NCBI RefSeq assembly: GCF_000699445.3
Contig: NC_067198.1
Span: forward strand, 40,665,691 to 40,729,690
Length of the DNA: 64,000 nt
From: Schistosoma haematobium
Taxonomy: Eukaryota; Platyhelminthes; Trematoda; Strigeidida; Schistosomatidae
Direction: 5' to 3'
The notes under the pieces are model-generated. The model was given only the letters and a program-made list of their open reading frames with translations, was not told the origin of the DNA and did no database searches. The first letter of the stretch is position 1; each line of letters starts with the position of its first letter. The translations under genes were made by a program, and so were the position numbers. Below are positions 33,179-43,745 of this stretch, in pieces.

Positions 33179-33574
33179 ATAAAGATCTTTATTACAAACT
33201 TGGTATAAATTCCTGTTGACAAATTAAAACTAAGCTACAGAATCATAGATGATAACTACTTCATGGAAGTTTATCTAAATATCATTTTAGAATTATTTTG
33301 TTTTGTAAATGTTTTCGGTAGAACAATAAGAAGATGGAGTTGATCTGAATATTTCGAACAATCTGACCACACATATACTTGTCAGGGCATTTTATATGGA
33401 AATTAATAGAAGAAAAATTAAATGAAAGTTCAAGTAAAAAAGTAAAAAAAGGGGGAGGGAAACAATTTTATATCGTATAGAAAGAATAAAAAATTGTCAC
33501 GTTATCCTAGGTCATAGAATGACTCAAAGATTACCAGATTACCCTGGTAACGTTGGCTTGTGAATTATACTTTT

Positions 33575-33715
33575 AGGTCAAAGGCTCGGAGTGTGGCCCC
33601 CTAAGAAAACCACCTGCTTCGGTTTAGGCACCCGAGCAATATTCTAGCCCTCATACAAATCAAGTGAGTTGTGTGGCGCATATCTATTTGGTGCCTCATT
33701 GCATAAATGTTTATG
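33575..33715 (+). mobile_element. D-repeat, 3' fragment
   Basis: It contains GCTCGGAGTGTGGCCCCCTA and GTGTGGCGCATATCTATTTG, followed by an AAAT-like tail. It matches 5450-5590. Confidence 0.7.
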
Positions 33716-33967
33716 TATTTAAATAATAAATAATAATGATAATATTTCTGTGTTATGAATGTTGTTTTTTTAAATCTTAGACAGATATCTTTATTTTGAT
33801 GAATGCAGCCATTTCATCCAACTTGTTACAATTTAATCGTTTCGGAGAAAGATTTTATCTACGATTACCTAAGTCTAAAACTAATTGTTTTCTTTTTCTT
33901 CTCTTTGTTAGTTATTCTTATTTTATTATCCACCATTTTATATCGTGCGACAGTGAATATTTTGAAA

Positions 33968-34120
33968 ATTAATAGTTGATTTCATGAGTCAATTGAAGTT
34001 AGACCACTATGGAAAACCTCGAAGCACTGGACGGCACATTTCATCCCTCAGTGGGACTCCTCAACAGTGCGCATCCACGAACCTGTCTCGCGAGATTCGA
34101 ACCCAGGACCTATCAGTCTA
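33968..34120 (-). mobile_element. SINE-B fragment
   Basis: Antisense tail, hammerhead region (CTGAGGA changed to TTGAGGA, GAAA altered) and B box are present; it stops after TATCAGTC. Confidence 0.75.
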
Positions 34121-34428
34121 TATTATTGAGAATATTTCATGGTAAACTATATGGCTACTTGTATTTGTACCAAATGTATACACTGCGTCTACTTAAAAGC
34201 ATCTACTAAAAACAAAAGCACAATGACAGTAATAAGCTCTTTTACCACTAAACACATAGTCTTGTAATCCATATGTTAAGGAGAAAAAAATACACAATCA
34301 TTTTTAATAAAGATAAATTTCGTGAATACATTTCATGGATTACTTTTATTTATACTTCTTTCTTCTTCTATAATCTCAACAATACTTTTTAATTTCCTAC
34401 CCCACACAAGTAGTAGTAGTATTATTAG

Positions 34429-34699
34429 TGTAGTGAAGGAGAACACAGGTGAGGACAACCGAATTATACTTAGTACAAAATTACAAAGTTACTTGGTAAA
34501 ATAGAAAACCCATACTATGATACTTAATTCGCAAAATGTTCAATAATTGTCTCGAACTTCATTGTTCTTGCATTTCCATACTACTTGCTTTGTATTCCTG
34601 CTCTTCCTTCCTTGATCTTCCCCATCTTCTGCTGACAGACATTATATTCCTGACTCGCGTCATATACTACTTATATCAATATAAGTAGCACACACCACA
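34429..34699 (-). mobile_element. LTR1, 271 bp, 3' LTR with internal flank
   Basis: The sense strand runs TGTGGTGTGTGC to CACTACA. It holds a near-palindrome CTACTTATA...TATAAGTAG at 34667-34688. The DNA at 34700-34800 is the internal end of the same retrotransposon and includes a purine-rich GAGGGTGGGGACGAG directly before the LTR, which fits a polypurine tract. Confidence 0.8.
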
Positions 34700-34800
34700 C
34701 TCGTCCCCACCCTCAAAGCAATCGTTCTTGTGGTGGTTCATGCTCGCCGTGCCACACTCTTTGTTTCTGCAGTCTGTGCTACGCTCTCCGTCAAAATGTC

Positions 34801-35229
34801 GAGTCTGTGGCAAATGTTTATAAACTATTTTCAAAACTAAGTCTCATTTTCAACCAGAAACTAATTCATCTCTTATCTTAGCTTTATTCATTGAAAATTG
34901 AGGAGAAAAATATCAGCATAGTTTTATGATTTTTTATAGTTGCTAAGGATTCTATTTAATTGATTTACAAAACAATAGTTCATAGTTTTATAAATCTTTA
35001 TTGTAGTCAGTTTATAGTAGCTTTGTTTTGCAAATCGATCATTTTGATAACTGTTATAATATAAATCTTAACAATGAATAATATCAAAAGGCAATGAGAA
35101 GCGTTAACTACAGTTTATTAGCGGATAGTACAGATCACAAAGCTATAAACATGTCAAGCAAATTTGAGATGAAGAGGTGAATGAGTATATGCAAGCAGTT
35201 ACATAAGCAAGAGAAGTATATCTGAAGAG
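34801..35229. other. Unassigned AT-rich DNA
   Basis: No recognisable features. Confidence 0.6.
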
Positions 35230-35340
35230 CATTTGGAACTCAAAACAAATTTCAACAAAGTCCTACTATACGAAGCGGAAACTTGAACAACTACGAAAGT
35301 CATCATCCAGAAGATACAAACTCTAACACCAGGTTTTCAT
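35230..35340 (+). pseudogene. RTE-like fragment
   Basis: The short piece encodes LLYEAET and TTTKVIIQKIQ, which match the C-terminal part of the RTE copies at 40443 and 46527. DNA from 35341 to 35689 is unassigned. Confidence 0.65.
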
Positions 35341-35702
35341 ATACAACTCTCACATTGTTAATGTCCTTGCTATTATTTTACGGGTAGAAAAAGGGGTAAA
35401 ACAAATAACTTGTAATTAGTGGAAATGGTTGTGAGACCTAAGTGAATATTCAGCCTGCTTTTTAGAAAATTTGAAGAAGGTGCTATTAGTACGGACTTTC
35501 GTAAACAGTTCCATAGCCAAATAATTCTGATAACGAAACAGTTTGCAAGGGAATATGTAAGGTCTCACTCTTATTCCATTCTAAATAAACAAATGGTAGT
35601 AACTCTAGCCAAATATATGGAATAAGTAAGTAAACAAATTACATGATTTTTCAAGCAAAGAAAGATTTATGCAACTGTGATTTACTAACATCATGAATAT
35701 TA

Positions 35703-35957
35703 TAAGCAAAGATGGATAGTGGCTAGCAGTGGAATCCAGGACGCGCGTTTCGTCCTGTTTGGGACTCGTCAGCCAGATGTACCTGCATCTCAGACTTGAT
35801 GTTCACGCTGGGACTCGAACTCATCTTTGCTTATAATGCTTGTAAATTAAGGCAGTATCGAGGCATACGCACAGTATGCACATATGCCAATAAGAGACTG
35901 ATCAATTTCAGTCCTAAAACATCAATGGGAAGATTCAAGTAAAACAATATCAAGTGA
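35703..35957. mobile_element. SINE-A foldback
   Basis: The antisense arm (35703-35822) with a good hammerhead is joined to a sense 3' part (35823-35957). A perfect 13-bp duplication, ATCATGAATATTA, lies at 35690-35702 and 35958-35970. Confidence 0.9.
35731..35785 (-). ncRNA. SINE-A hammerhead ribozyme, intact
   Basis: The minus strand has CTGACGA, stem II GTCC/GGAC, GAAA, stem III ACGCGCGT and GTC. Stem I (ATCTGG/CTGGAT) keeps six pairs through two G-T pairs. Confidence 0.85.
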
Positions 35958-36350
35958 ATCATGAATATTAGTTAAAGATTAGGTCAGCTATTACAACCTG
36001 GACAAAGCATAGTATGTCTTCAATAACGTATTGTGAAACTTTAATTAGTTTGCTTCCATTTATTTATTCTAATGTATTTAGGCCTTGTTTTATGGCAAAT
36101 TATACAAGGAGATTTGCTGTCTGACAAAATAACATTGCCAGTAGTTAATCAGATTTTTAATGTTGATTTACAGCCACTTGCATTTAATTAGGACATAGTG
36201 AATGCCTCTTCAAGGACTTCAGAATCTCATGCTGATCGTTTCGTGATTTCGACGCTTAATCACATTTACGGAAATGAAAAATTAAGCAATTCTAGTTACT
36301 AAACTTATGTGCTTCAACACTTCCTTTAAGTACTATAATTATATTGGCTT

Positions 36351-36834
36351 CTAGTGGCTGGTACTATGTCAAGACTACATAGGTTATTCTAGTTTCTGGA
36401 CAAACCAATCTAATCATTCTTCTCAAGCCATATTCTGATCTTGTCACTTATTCGCTTATTAACCGTGATTGTTTTCATATGATCGTGTGTACGTGTATTG
36501 TTCAACCTACTCATCACATGTCTGTAACTTATTTTTGTCTGACTATAAATATCGGTTAACGCTTCATTAAATCGAGTTGGCTCACATGCCATCTGCTGTT
36601 CGCTTCGCTTCGTTTCGTTTCACTCTCTCCTCTTTGCTTCGTTGTTCTAATCGTCTGTCTAAATCGACAATTGTGTGAAATATACATATTCAAAATACAT
36701 TCTCGTGTTTGATTTATTTAGTTCCGTTATTCTCCAACGCGATTTAAGTCGATAATTATATATGGAGATTGGTGATATTTATAAATCGATAACAATCACC
36801 ATACTATCGAATTGGAGTCAGATGCAGGGTCACA
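36351..36834 (+). mobile_element. LTR3 with primer-binding site (5' LTR)
   Basis: It aligns with 5594-6043 and ends GGGTCACA. Four bases later is TGGTGAGCCC (36839-36848), identical to the primer-binding site of the Gypsy element at 12252. About 100 bp of possible leader follow to near 36960 before similarity is lost. An open frame on the minus strand here has no known domain. Confidence 0.7.
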
Positions 36835-37368
36835 AAGGTGGTGAGCCCTTCCGCACTTCATACTTTCGACGAATGAACTCAACATAGCTTATTCAATCGA
36901 TAAACAACTCAGTTTTTGACCAAACGATCAAATCAGAGTGAGATCACATCGGGCTCACACTAAGTTGATGTGACTTTGAGTATATTTCTACCTGGAAATG
37001 ATGTCACTAAATAATAAATAAATTTTTTGTGATATTCAAATGAGTAGAAAATTATAGTTATGACGTTTCGTGACTTAGTGTAAGTCATTTCTTGAAAGTA
37101 AATGAAAATTCAGTGGGTATTTTTAAGGCATGTAAACTAGTTTATTATATCGTGCTCCAATATTACCTAGACTCTGATTTTATGAAAACATAGTTAATGA
37201 AGCATGGAAATAAAAGACAATTTTATCGATTGTCACACTCAGAAATTGATTGGTAGAGTTTTGTAATCTGTTGAAGTCTGATATCAGTTAGGTATACGTT
37301 CAACTAGATTTTTGATTAGAAAAAAATCTTGAACCGATTGATGTTAGACCACCATTGAAAACTTGGAA

Positions 37369-37415
37369 GCACTGAACTACCGTTTCGTCCTATTGTGGGA
37401 CTCCTCAGCGGTGCA
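37369..37415 (-). ncRNA. SINE-B hammerhead ribozyme, core intact
   Basis: The minus strand has CTGAGGA, stem II GTCC/GGAC with a CACAATA loop, GAAA and GTT. Stem I has one mismatch and stem III is imperfect. Confidence 0.7.
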
Positions 37416-37486
37416 CATCCGCGATCTAGTAGGTTAAGCGTTCACCGAAGGCCCTGAGTTCGAATCCCGCGGGCGGATTCGTAGAT

Positions 37487-37534
37487 GCGCACTACTGAGG
37501 AGCCTCGCGATAGGACGAAACGATCGTTCAGTGC
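37487..37534 (+). ncRNA. SINE-B hammerhead ribozyme, core intact
   Basis: It has CTGAGGA, GAAA, stem III as the palindrome ACGATCGT and cleavage triplet GTT. Stem I GCACT/AGTGC keeps five pairs. Changes in both halves of stem III relative to ACGGCCGT preserve pairing. Confidence 0.75.
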
Positions 37535-37615
37535 TTCCAGGTTTTCAATGGTGGTCTAACATCAATCGGTTCATGACCTCAATCAATAATTTAATAATCT
37601 CCACAAACCTATACT

Positions 37616-37954
37616 GATGGAAAAAATTAGGCTTTTAGATAGGTTCAATGAGAAGTATAATCGTTTAATTGTATGGTTTACATTATATAATTGAAGAGTC
37701 CCTTTGGATAGTGATATTATCTCGACCCCTGTTTTATTTGTAAAAATACATCTTGTACAGCTTGATAAACATTTCTATTTCGATTTAACTAAGTAAATTT
37801 TCATGTATTTACAACCAATTTATTTTTTGATTTTTTATATCAGTAACGAAATGAAAACGGAAGTAGGTAAATAGAAAGTTGTTGTAGTATATACCACATG
37901 AATTGTTATATTTAATTGTAGTTATTAATTCATCATGTATCTATTGTTAATCAT
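37616..37954. other. Unassigned AT-rich DNA
   Basis: No features seen. Confidence 0.6.
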
Positions 37955-38745
37955 AACTTACTTACGCCTGTTACTCCTCGTCGAAGAGCATATGCCAACC
38001 ACCAGCACTCGCCATTCGACCCTGTCCTGGGCAATCCTTTCAAGTTTCTATTCATCCTTTACATATCTGCTTCCATTTGCCAATGTAATGTGTTCTTCAG
38101 CCTTCCACTTTTCCGCTTCCTTTCAGCATTCCAAGTTGGGGCTTAAGTCGTGATACAGTTTGGTAATATCTGTAATATATGTTTTATCCACCATCAACAT
38201 ATTTTCCTAATTTCCACCTCACTTGGAAGTTAGTTTGTTCTCTTCCAGAGTAGGCTGCTACTGATGCTATCCGACCAACGGATCTTGAGTATCTTCTGTA
38301 GACTATTGTTTATAGATAGTCGTACTCTTTTGATGATGGTTGTAGTAGTTTTCCAAGTTTCAGCTCCGTACAGTAGAACTGACTGTCTTGACGTTCGCAT
38401 TGAAGATTGTGTCTTTGATGTTGGTCAACGGCTGTTTTGGGCACCATATGTTCTTGAATTGTAGGAATTCAGCCCTTGTTTTGCCAATCCTGGGATTTAA
38501 GTCTACATCTGATCCTCCTTGTCAATCGATGATGATTCCCATGTACGTGAGAGGTTCCACATCTCCTAGAGTTTGTCTATTAAGTATGATTAAGTTGGTG
38601 TTCTCCGTGTTGTATTTGAAGATCTTGTTTTTTCGTTTGTGCATGTTGATGGCTACTGATCCAGACGATGCTGCTACATTAGCTGTCTTCATCTGCATTT
38701 GTTCTTGTGTATGGGATAGAATTGTCAATCACAAGGTATGAAAAA
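37955..38745 (-). pseudogene. RTE-like copy, 3' end
   Basis: It encodes C-terminal polymerase sequence (HTQEQMQMKTANVAA, then NMHKRKNKIF and TLGDVEPLTYMGIIID) in antisense, broken by frameshifts. The 3' end is CTTACTTACGCCTGTTACTCC. Confidence 0.8.
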
Positions 38746-38787
38746 AATACAAACAAATCTTTTTTTAAAATAAAACCTTCACAAATA

Positions 38788-38975
38788 TGGCGCGAGACCG
38801 ATAGATCCTGGGTTCGAATCCTGCGAGGCGGAGTCGTGGATGCGCACTGCTGAGGAGTCTCACAATAGGACGAAACGGCCGTCTAGTGCTTTCAGGTTTT
38901 CCATGGTGGTCTAGCTTCAACTGATTTATGATCTCAACGATTGAAATTACTACAATCTCCACAAAACCCCTTTTG
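38788..38975 (+). mobile_element. SINE-B fragment with good hammerhead
   Basis: It starts within the tRNA-like head (B box GGGTTCGAATC near 38811) and runs to the tail CACAAAACCCCTTTTGATA. Confidence 0.85.
38842..38889 (+). ncRNA. SINE-B hammerhead ribozyme, intact
   Basis: It has stem I GCACTG/TAGTGC (first pair G-T), CTGAGGA, stem II GTCT/AGGAC, GAAA, stem III ACGGCCGT and GTC. All catalytic bases are present. Confidence 0.85.
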
Positions 38976-39639
38976 ATACAAATATTCTTATAACAGACAT
39001 TTCACTAGTTATGTAGAGTAATCCTTATGTTTAACCAAAACAGAGATAATTAGTATTTAGGATATTACTTGCTTGACATTATTTACAAAAGTAAAATTAT
39101 CTGACTAGTAACTAGAATGTAAATGAAAATAAGGGAATATACAAAAGGTGAAGAAGTCAACTAAAACATTTTTTGTAACTAATCATACTATACTATGATT
39201 AAATATATAACCCATTAGTAAAGCGTAAATATCGGCTGATTCATAATGGTAGTTAGAGACAAGCGATCACATTGTAATTTGATTGATAAAATTTGATCAA
39301 TACTAAGAAAGACTTGATGTATAATGACATTTGTCACTACTCAATGATCAATCACCTGTCAACATATCTACTGATTATTGTCAACAGTTAACACTAGTTT
39401 AGTATTAACAGACAGCTAAAAATCAATCATAATAAGAAATACATTTAAATAAATCCAATCTATTTGTTCATCATCATTAAGGTTCGAAAATGTTTCAAGC
39501 ACAACGAGTGTAAGAGACTTAGATGGTGATTTCTTAGATTAAAGGTATAAAGAAATAACGAAAATCATTTTACAGAAATGTTAAAATCACTAGTATGCAA
39601 TATTACATTTATCCATAAGCTATTCCATTGTTGAAGAAC
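38976..39639. other. Unassigned AT-rich DNA
   Basis: No gene or repeat recognised. Confidence 0.6.
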
Positions 39640-40145
39640 ATATGCAACGTAAAACAATTGTCAACCAACATCAATGTCACGATTTTCAATGCGAACTTCG
39701 AAACAATTCTGCTGTATGGGGTTGAAACTTGAAGAACTACTACAGTCATCATCAAAAATGGACAAGTATTCATAAACAATCGTCTGTACAATATATTTAA
39801 TATCTGTTGACCGGATACCATCAGCAACAGACTACTGTGAAAGAGAATAAACCAACTTCAAGCTGAGGATGAAATTAGGAAAATACGTTAGTGATGGATA
39901 GGGCATACACTACATAAATCATCAAACAGCATCAGTAGACAAGCAAAAACTTGGGATCCTAAAGGGAAACAGAAAATAGGAAGACCATGGAACACATTGT
40001 ATCGGGACTTGAAATAAGACATGAAAAGGATGAATAGAAATTGAAAACACATGGAAAGAATCGCTCAGCATAGAGTTGTCTAGAGAATGATGATGATCAG
40101 CCTATGCTTCTCCATGAAGATTAACAAGCATAGGTAAGTAAGTAA
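39640..40145 (+). pseudogene. RTE-like copy, 3' end
   Basis: It is a sense-strand C-terminal fragment with several frameshifts, ending in GGTAAGTAAGTAA. It is more diverged than its neighbour at 40231. Confidence 0.75.
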
Positions 40146-40230
40146 TTAAATATCTATAAACTATCTACTAATATTTTACTCGTTTCAAATTGTCTCCGTA
40201 TGTGATAAACTTGCTCTTTTCTTTTATTAC

Positions 40231-40863
40231 TTACTTACTTACGCCTGTTACTCCCAATGGAGCATAGGCCGCCGACGAGCATTCTCCAACCCATTCTGTC
40301 CTGGGCCTTCTTTTCTAATTCCATACAATTCTTGTTCATTCTTCTCATATCTGTCTCTATTTTTCGGTGTAGTGTGTTCTTTGGTTTTCTTCTTTCTTTT
40401 TTTTCAGCGTTGAGGATTCCATGTGAAGGCTTGTCTTGTGACTCAGTTTGGTGCTTTCCTCAATATGTGTCCTATCCACTTCCAACACTTCTTCCTCCAA
40501 TGGAATCTGGTTTGTTCTCTCCCATAGTAGGTTGCTGCTGATAGTGTCTGTCCAACGGATCCAAAGTATTTTGTGTAGACAACTGTTAATAAACACCTGC
40601 ATCTTCTGGATGATGGCTTTCGTAGTTCCCCAAGTTTCCGCCCCATACAGTAGAACTGTCTAGACATTTGTATTGAAAATTCTGACCTTGGTGTTTGTTG
40701 AGAGTTGTTTTGAGTTCTATATGTTCTTCAATTGTAGATATACTGCTCTTGCTTTACCGATCCGCACTCTCACATCTGCATCAGATCCACCATGTTCATC
40801 AATGATGTTGCCCAAATATGTAAAGGTTTTTACATCTTCCAAATCTTCTCCGTCAATTGTTTT
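40231..40863 (-). pseudogene. RTE-like copy with target duplication
   Basis: The minus strand encodes VFINSCLHKILWIRWTDTI and HGGSDADVRVRIGK-type sequence over broken frames. A perfect 14-bp duplication, TTTTCTTTTATTAC, flanks it (40217-40230, 40864-40877). The tail is (TAAG)n, as in other RTE copies. Confidence 0.85.
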
Positions 40864-40877
40864 TTTTCTTTTATTAC

Positions 40878-41520
40878 ACTGACTAAAATAAACGAGTAGA
40901 ATAAGCTACCTAAATATCAAATATTGATATTGATTGAAACAAATAGTATCTATTTACATGGTAACCTAAATGAATCTTTCAGTCAAAAATGCTTTTTTTC
41001 TTCAACAACAACAACAACAAAAAACGTGAATGAATTCTAAATAAAAACAAATTGCTTTCATGAAATGTGAATGAGTTTTTTTGTTGTCGTTGCATATAGT
41101 TTTATAGATAAGAATGGGATCATTGAAAATGTTAATAGTTAGCTTGGTATTTATTTCATCATGATTTATCGGTTAAGATCACTATTTCGTTCCTCAAGTG
41201 AAAGTTTTTTAATTCTATATTTTTTAACGAAAGAAAGAAAAAAAATTTTTTTTAATTTCAAATATTATGAAGTATCTAAGTAATTGGACAAATGGTACCA
41301 TAGTCTAGAAGGACAGTAAATAAAGATGAACTGTTTTATTTTCTTCGTTTTTTTTCTTTCGAAGAACCTCATATAAATGTAATGTTACCCTTCCCCCCTC
41401 CCTCCCCCCCCAAAAAAGAATATCGATTACTTAAACATAAGATTCATGAAGTAAATCTAATGGTTCGGTACAATACGTATTTTATTTAACAATAATTGTA
41501 CTAGAGAAGGACTTTGATTC
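40878..41520. other. Unassigned AT-rich DNA with a poly-C tract
   Basis: There is an (AAC)n run near 41005-41020 and a C-rich tract (CCCTTCCCCCCTCCCTCCCC) near 41390-41410. No gene is visible. Confidence 0.65.
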
Positions 41521-41782
41521 TGTGATGTATTCTACTTATGTCGACATAAGTAGTATGTAACGGCAATTACAAGTGGAATGCCTGGTAGCAGAAGGTTGAA
41601 TTGAAGAAAACAGCAACAGAGAGTAATTGTTATGGCAATGAAGAAACATTTGATTTTGAGACAGTTTATGGAAGATTTGCAAGTGAACTAATTAACGTCT
41701 GGTTTTCACATTTTACCAAAGAACTCTGTAATTTTGCATTAAAGTATAATTGGTTGTCACCAACTGTGTTCTTGTTTATTAA
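41521..41782 (+). mobile_element. Solo LTR1 with perfect palindromic tip
   Basis: It starts TGTGATGTATTC. A perfect 22-bp palindrome centred on GTCGAC lies at 41532-41553. The 3' end keeps CTGTGTTCTTG. Confidence 0.8.
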
Positions 41783-42039
41783 AACTCTATTGATTTGTTT
41801 TTGTTGATGTCTTTAAGTGGATGGATTATTTTTGAAATATGATCACTTCATTATATATTAGATGAACTAACCGCCTATTGATGTATCTATGAAATAATTG
41901 AATCACCTGCAATGAATAACTGTCTCACACACACAATATGGTTGAACCTCGTTAATCATGGCTTTACACTATAACTATGGCAGTTAGAAGATGGTCATGC
42001 AACGCCGTGCATTCAATGAAATTAGTCATCAGTAACATT

Positions 42040-42265
42040 TAATGTTAGCTCAGTAGTTTGGAGTTTAAGTATTCACGTGTGAGACAAAATATTCTGCCTT
42101 TAATCCCCAAATACAGAATCCTAGATCTACACTGGTGAGCAGTCCTATACCATGATGAAACGATCATATAAAGCACCCACGTTTTCAATGATGGTTTAGC
42201 TAAGATCAATTCATGTTATAAAAAATCGATGAAAATTCTATAATCCTCTCAAAACCCTATACTAA
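42040..42265 (+). mobile_element. Diverged SINE-B relative (third subfamily)
   Basis: A TTAGCTCAGTAG head, ACTGGTGAGCAGTCCTATAC and GATGAAACGATC regions match the order of 19240-19440. The ribozyme core is decayed (GTGAGCA). Confidence 0.6.
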
Positions 42266-42442
42266 AGATACATATATGTTAGAATCTTCAGTAAGTCACA
42301 ACAACAAAAACTACCTAAAATAATTTTCATCGATAATTCTTTTGAATGTTTACTAATTCATAAAGTCTCCAATTATTTTAGTAATTCCAATCAAATCTTT
42401 AATCTCAAGAGATTTTTTTCTGTGTACACAATCAGATAAGGA

Positions 42443-42448
<6 letters not shown>

Positions 42449-42490
<42 letters not shown>
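42449..42490. repeat. (TA)n microsatellite
   Basis: About 21 TA units. The repeating Tyr-Ile frame across it is not a gene. Confidence 0.95.
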
Positions 42491-42494
<4 letters not shown>

Positions 42495-42559
42495 TGATGT
42501 AATTTTCTTATTATTACTTTAACAGGCTTTTTTCCCCAGTTACAAGTTACAATTTTCAC

Positions 42560-43000
42560 TATTGAAATTGATAAAGCTTCAATTGACTCATGAATTCAAC
42601 TATTACTATAATATTCACAAAACACCCCTTCTGATACGGGTCAATATATGATCATTAGTGATTGGCTTCAAGAGGTATATCCTAGAGTTCTAGTGAGAAG
42701 CAGTAACCAGTGAAGTTGTGAGATAGTAACTCGTTGAAGATAATGGTAGATGTATCTCTCAATTTCGTGAATTAGTTGAAGTTAGATACCGTTGGATGCC
42801 GGCCAGCTCAGTGGTTTACAGGTTAAGTGTTCGAGAGCAAGACCGATATGTCCTGGGTTGGAATCTCGCGAAGCGGTATCATGGATATGCGCTGCTGAGG
42901 AGTTTCACAACAGGACGAAACGGCCGTCCGATGTTTTCAGGTTTTCTATGGTGGTCTAGCTTCAATTGACTCATGAATTCAACTGCTAGAAGTTATTTTA
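42560..43000 (+). mobile_element. SINE-B tail plus full unit (head-to-tail dimer)
   Basis: A tail (AGCTTCAATTGACTCATGA, CACAAAACACCCCTTCTGAT) precedes a complete unit: upstream part at 42660, A box CCAGCTCAGTGG near 42802, B box variant GGGTTGGAATC, hammerhead and tail. The order shows units joined in tandem. Confidence 0.85.
42888..42935 (+). ncRNA. SINE-B hammerhead ribozyme, core intact
   Basis: It has CTGAGGA, GAAA, stem III ACGGCCGT and GTC. Stem II uses G-T pairs (GTTT/AGGAC); stem I is weak. Confidence 0.7.
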
Positions 43001-43184
43001 TTTAACTATTTCTGCTTGTAAAATAAATTTTAAATTATCAATAAATAAACTGTTGATTAATGTTGAAAATGTCTACTTATTTGTGATATTACAGTGAATT
43101 TAAAGAATTCCGAATGGATAAAAAGTTAATGTTGACATCATTCGATTAATGCTAATTCCTTCTATACTAGGACAATTATTTATT

Positions 43185-43640
43185 TATTTATCTGAACACA
43201 TAAACATTGGTACAAGGGGACATCAATTTCATATGCGTCATACAATAACAATGAGGCCAGTAGTAGGTATCATTGATTTGACTGTGTGCTGTGATACTGC
43301 CCGGCTGCCCAAACCAAAGCAGGTGGTTTTCTCTAGGGGCCGCACCTAGAGCCTTCAACCTAAAGGTCCGACCCACAAGACAGTGCAGCAACGTTAGGAG
43401 ATGCAGGCTCATGATACACGGTGATTAACAATTGGTTCATACGTCATTTGTCCCTTCAGGATACTGGAGCCCATGTGCACCATTGATTTGGAATCAGGGT
43501 TTTTCAAATCCCCTAGATGGACTCCCCGTGTCCACCGACCCGGTTAGAGCGCCGGACATTCGCTTTTCTCTCTCTCAATTTGATAAACAACACCGCCACC
43601 ACGAGAAGGCTGTGAGTAGGACTTCCCTGGCAGTAGCTGT
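43185..43640 (-). mobile_element. D-repeat copy
   Basis: In antisense it has the (AAAT)n tail as TTATTTATTTATCTG (43178-43192), CATAAACATTGGTACAAGG and the 5' side GCCAGGGAAGTCC near 43625. It is the most complete alignment with 5172-5590 together with 58435. Confidence 0.75.
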
Positions 43641-43644
43641 ATAC

Positions 43645-43745
43645 TAAGACAAGACGGCCGTCTAATGCTTTCAGGCTTTTAATAGTGGTCTAACATTTGT
43701 CAGTTCATGATATTGATTAAAACTCAAGCATTTCTACAACCCCAT
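43645..43745 (+). mobile_element. SINE-B tail fragment, variant subfamily
   Basis: The hammerhead 3' half (AAGACGGCCGTCTAATGC) and tail are present. It directly abuts the D-repeat. Confidence 0.7.

Larger units (their letters stand above)
37320..37615. mobile_element. SINE-B foldback with two hammerheads
   Basis: It is of the variant subfamily (ACCGATTGATGTTAGACC). The antisense arm (to about 37430) and the sense arm (from about 37431) both retain the ribozyme and tail; the sense arm has a B box GAGTTCGAATC. It ends CTATACTGATGG. Confidence 0.85.

Noticed and set aside
42353..42559. 68-codon open frame with a Tyr-Ile repeat.
   Set aside because: It is a reading of a (TA)n microsatellite.
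43149..43412. Opposing 66- and 74-codon open frames as a host exon.
   Set aside because: They lie in the D-repeat and the homologous copies do not keep the frames.
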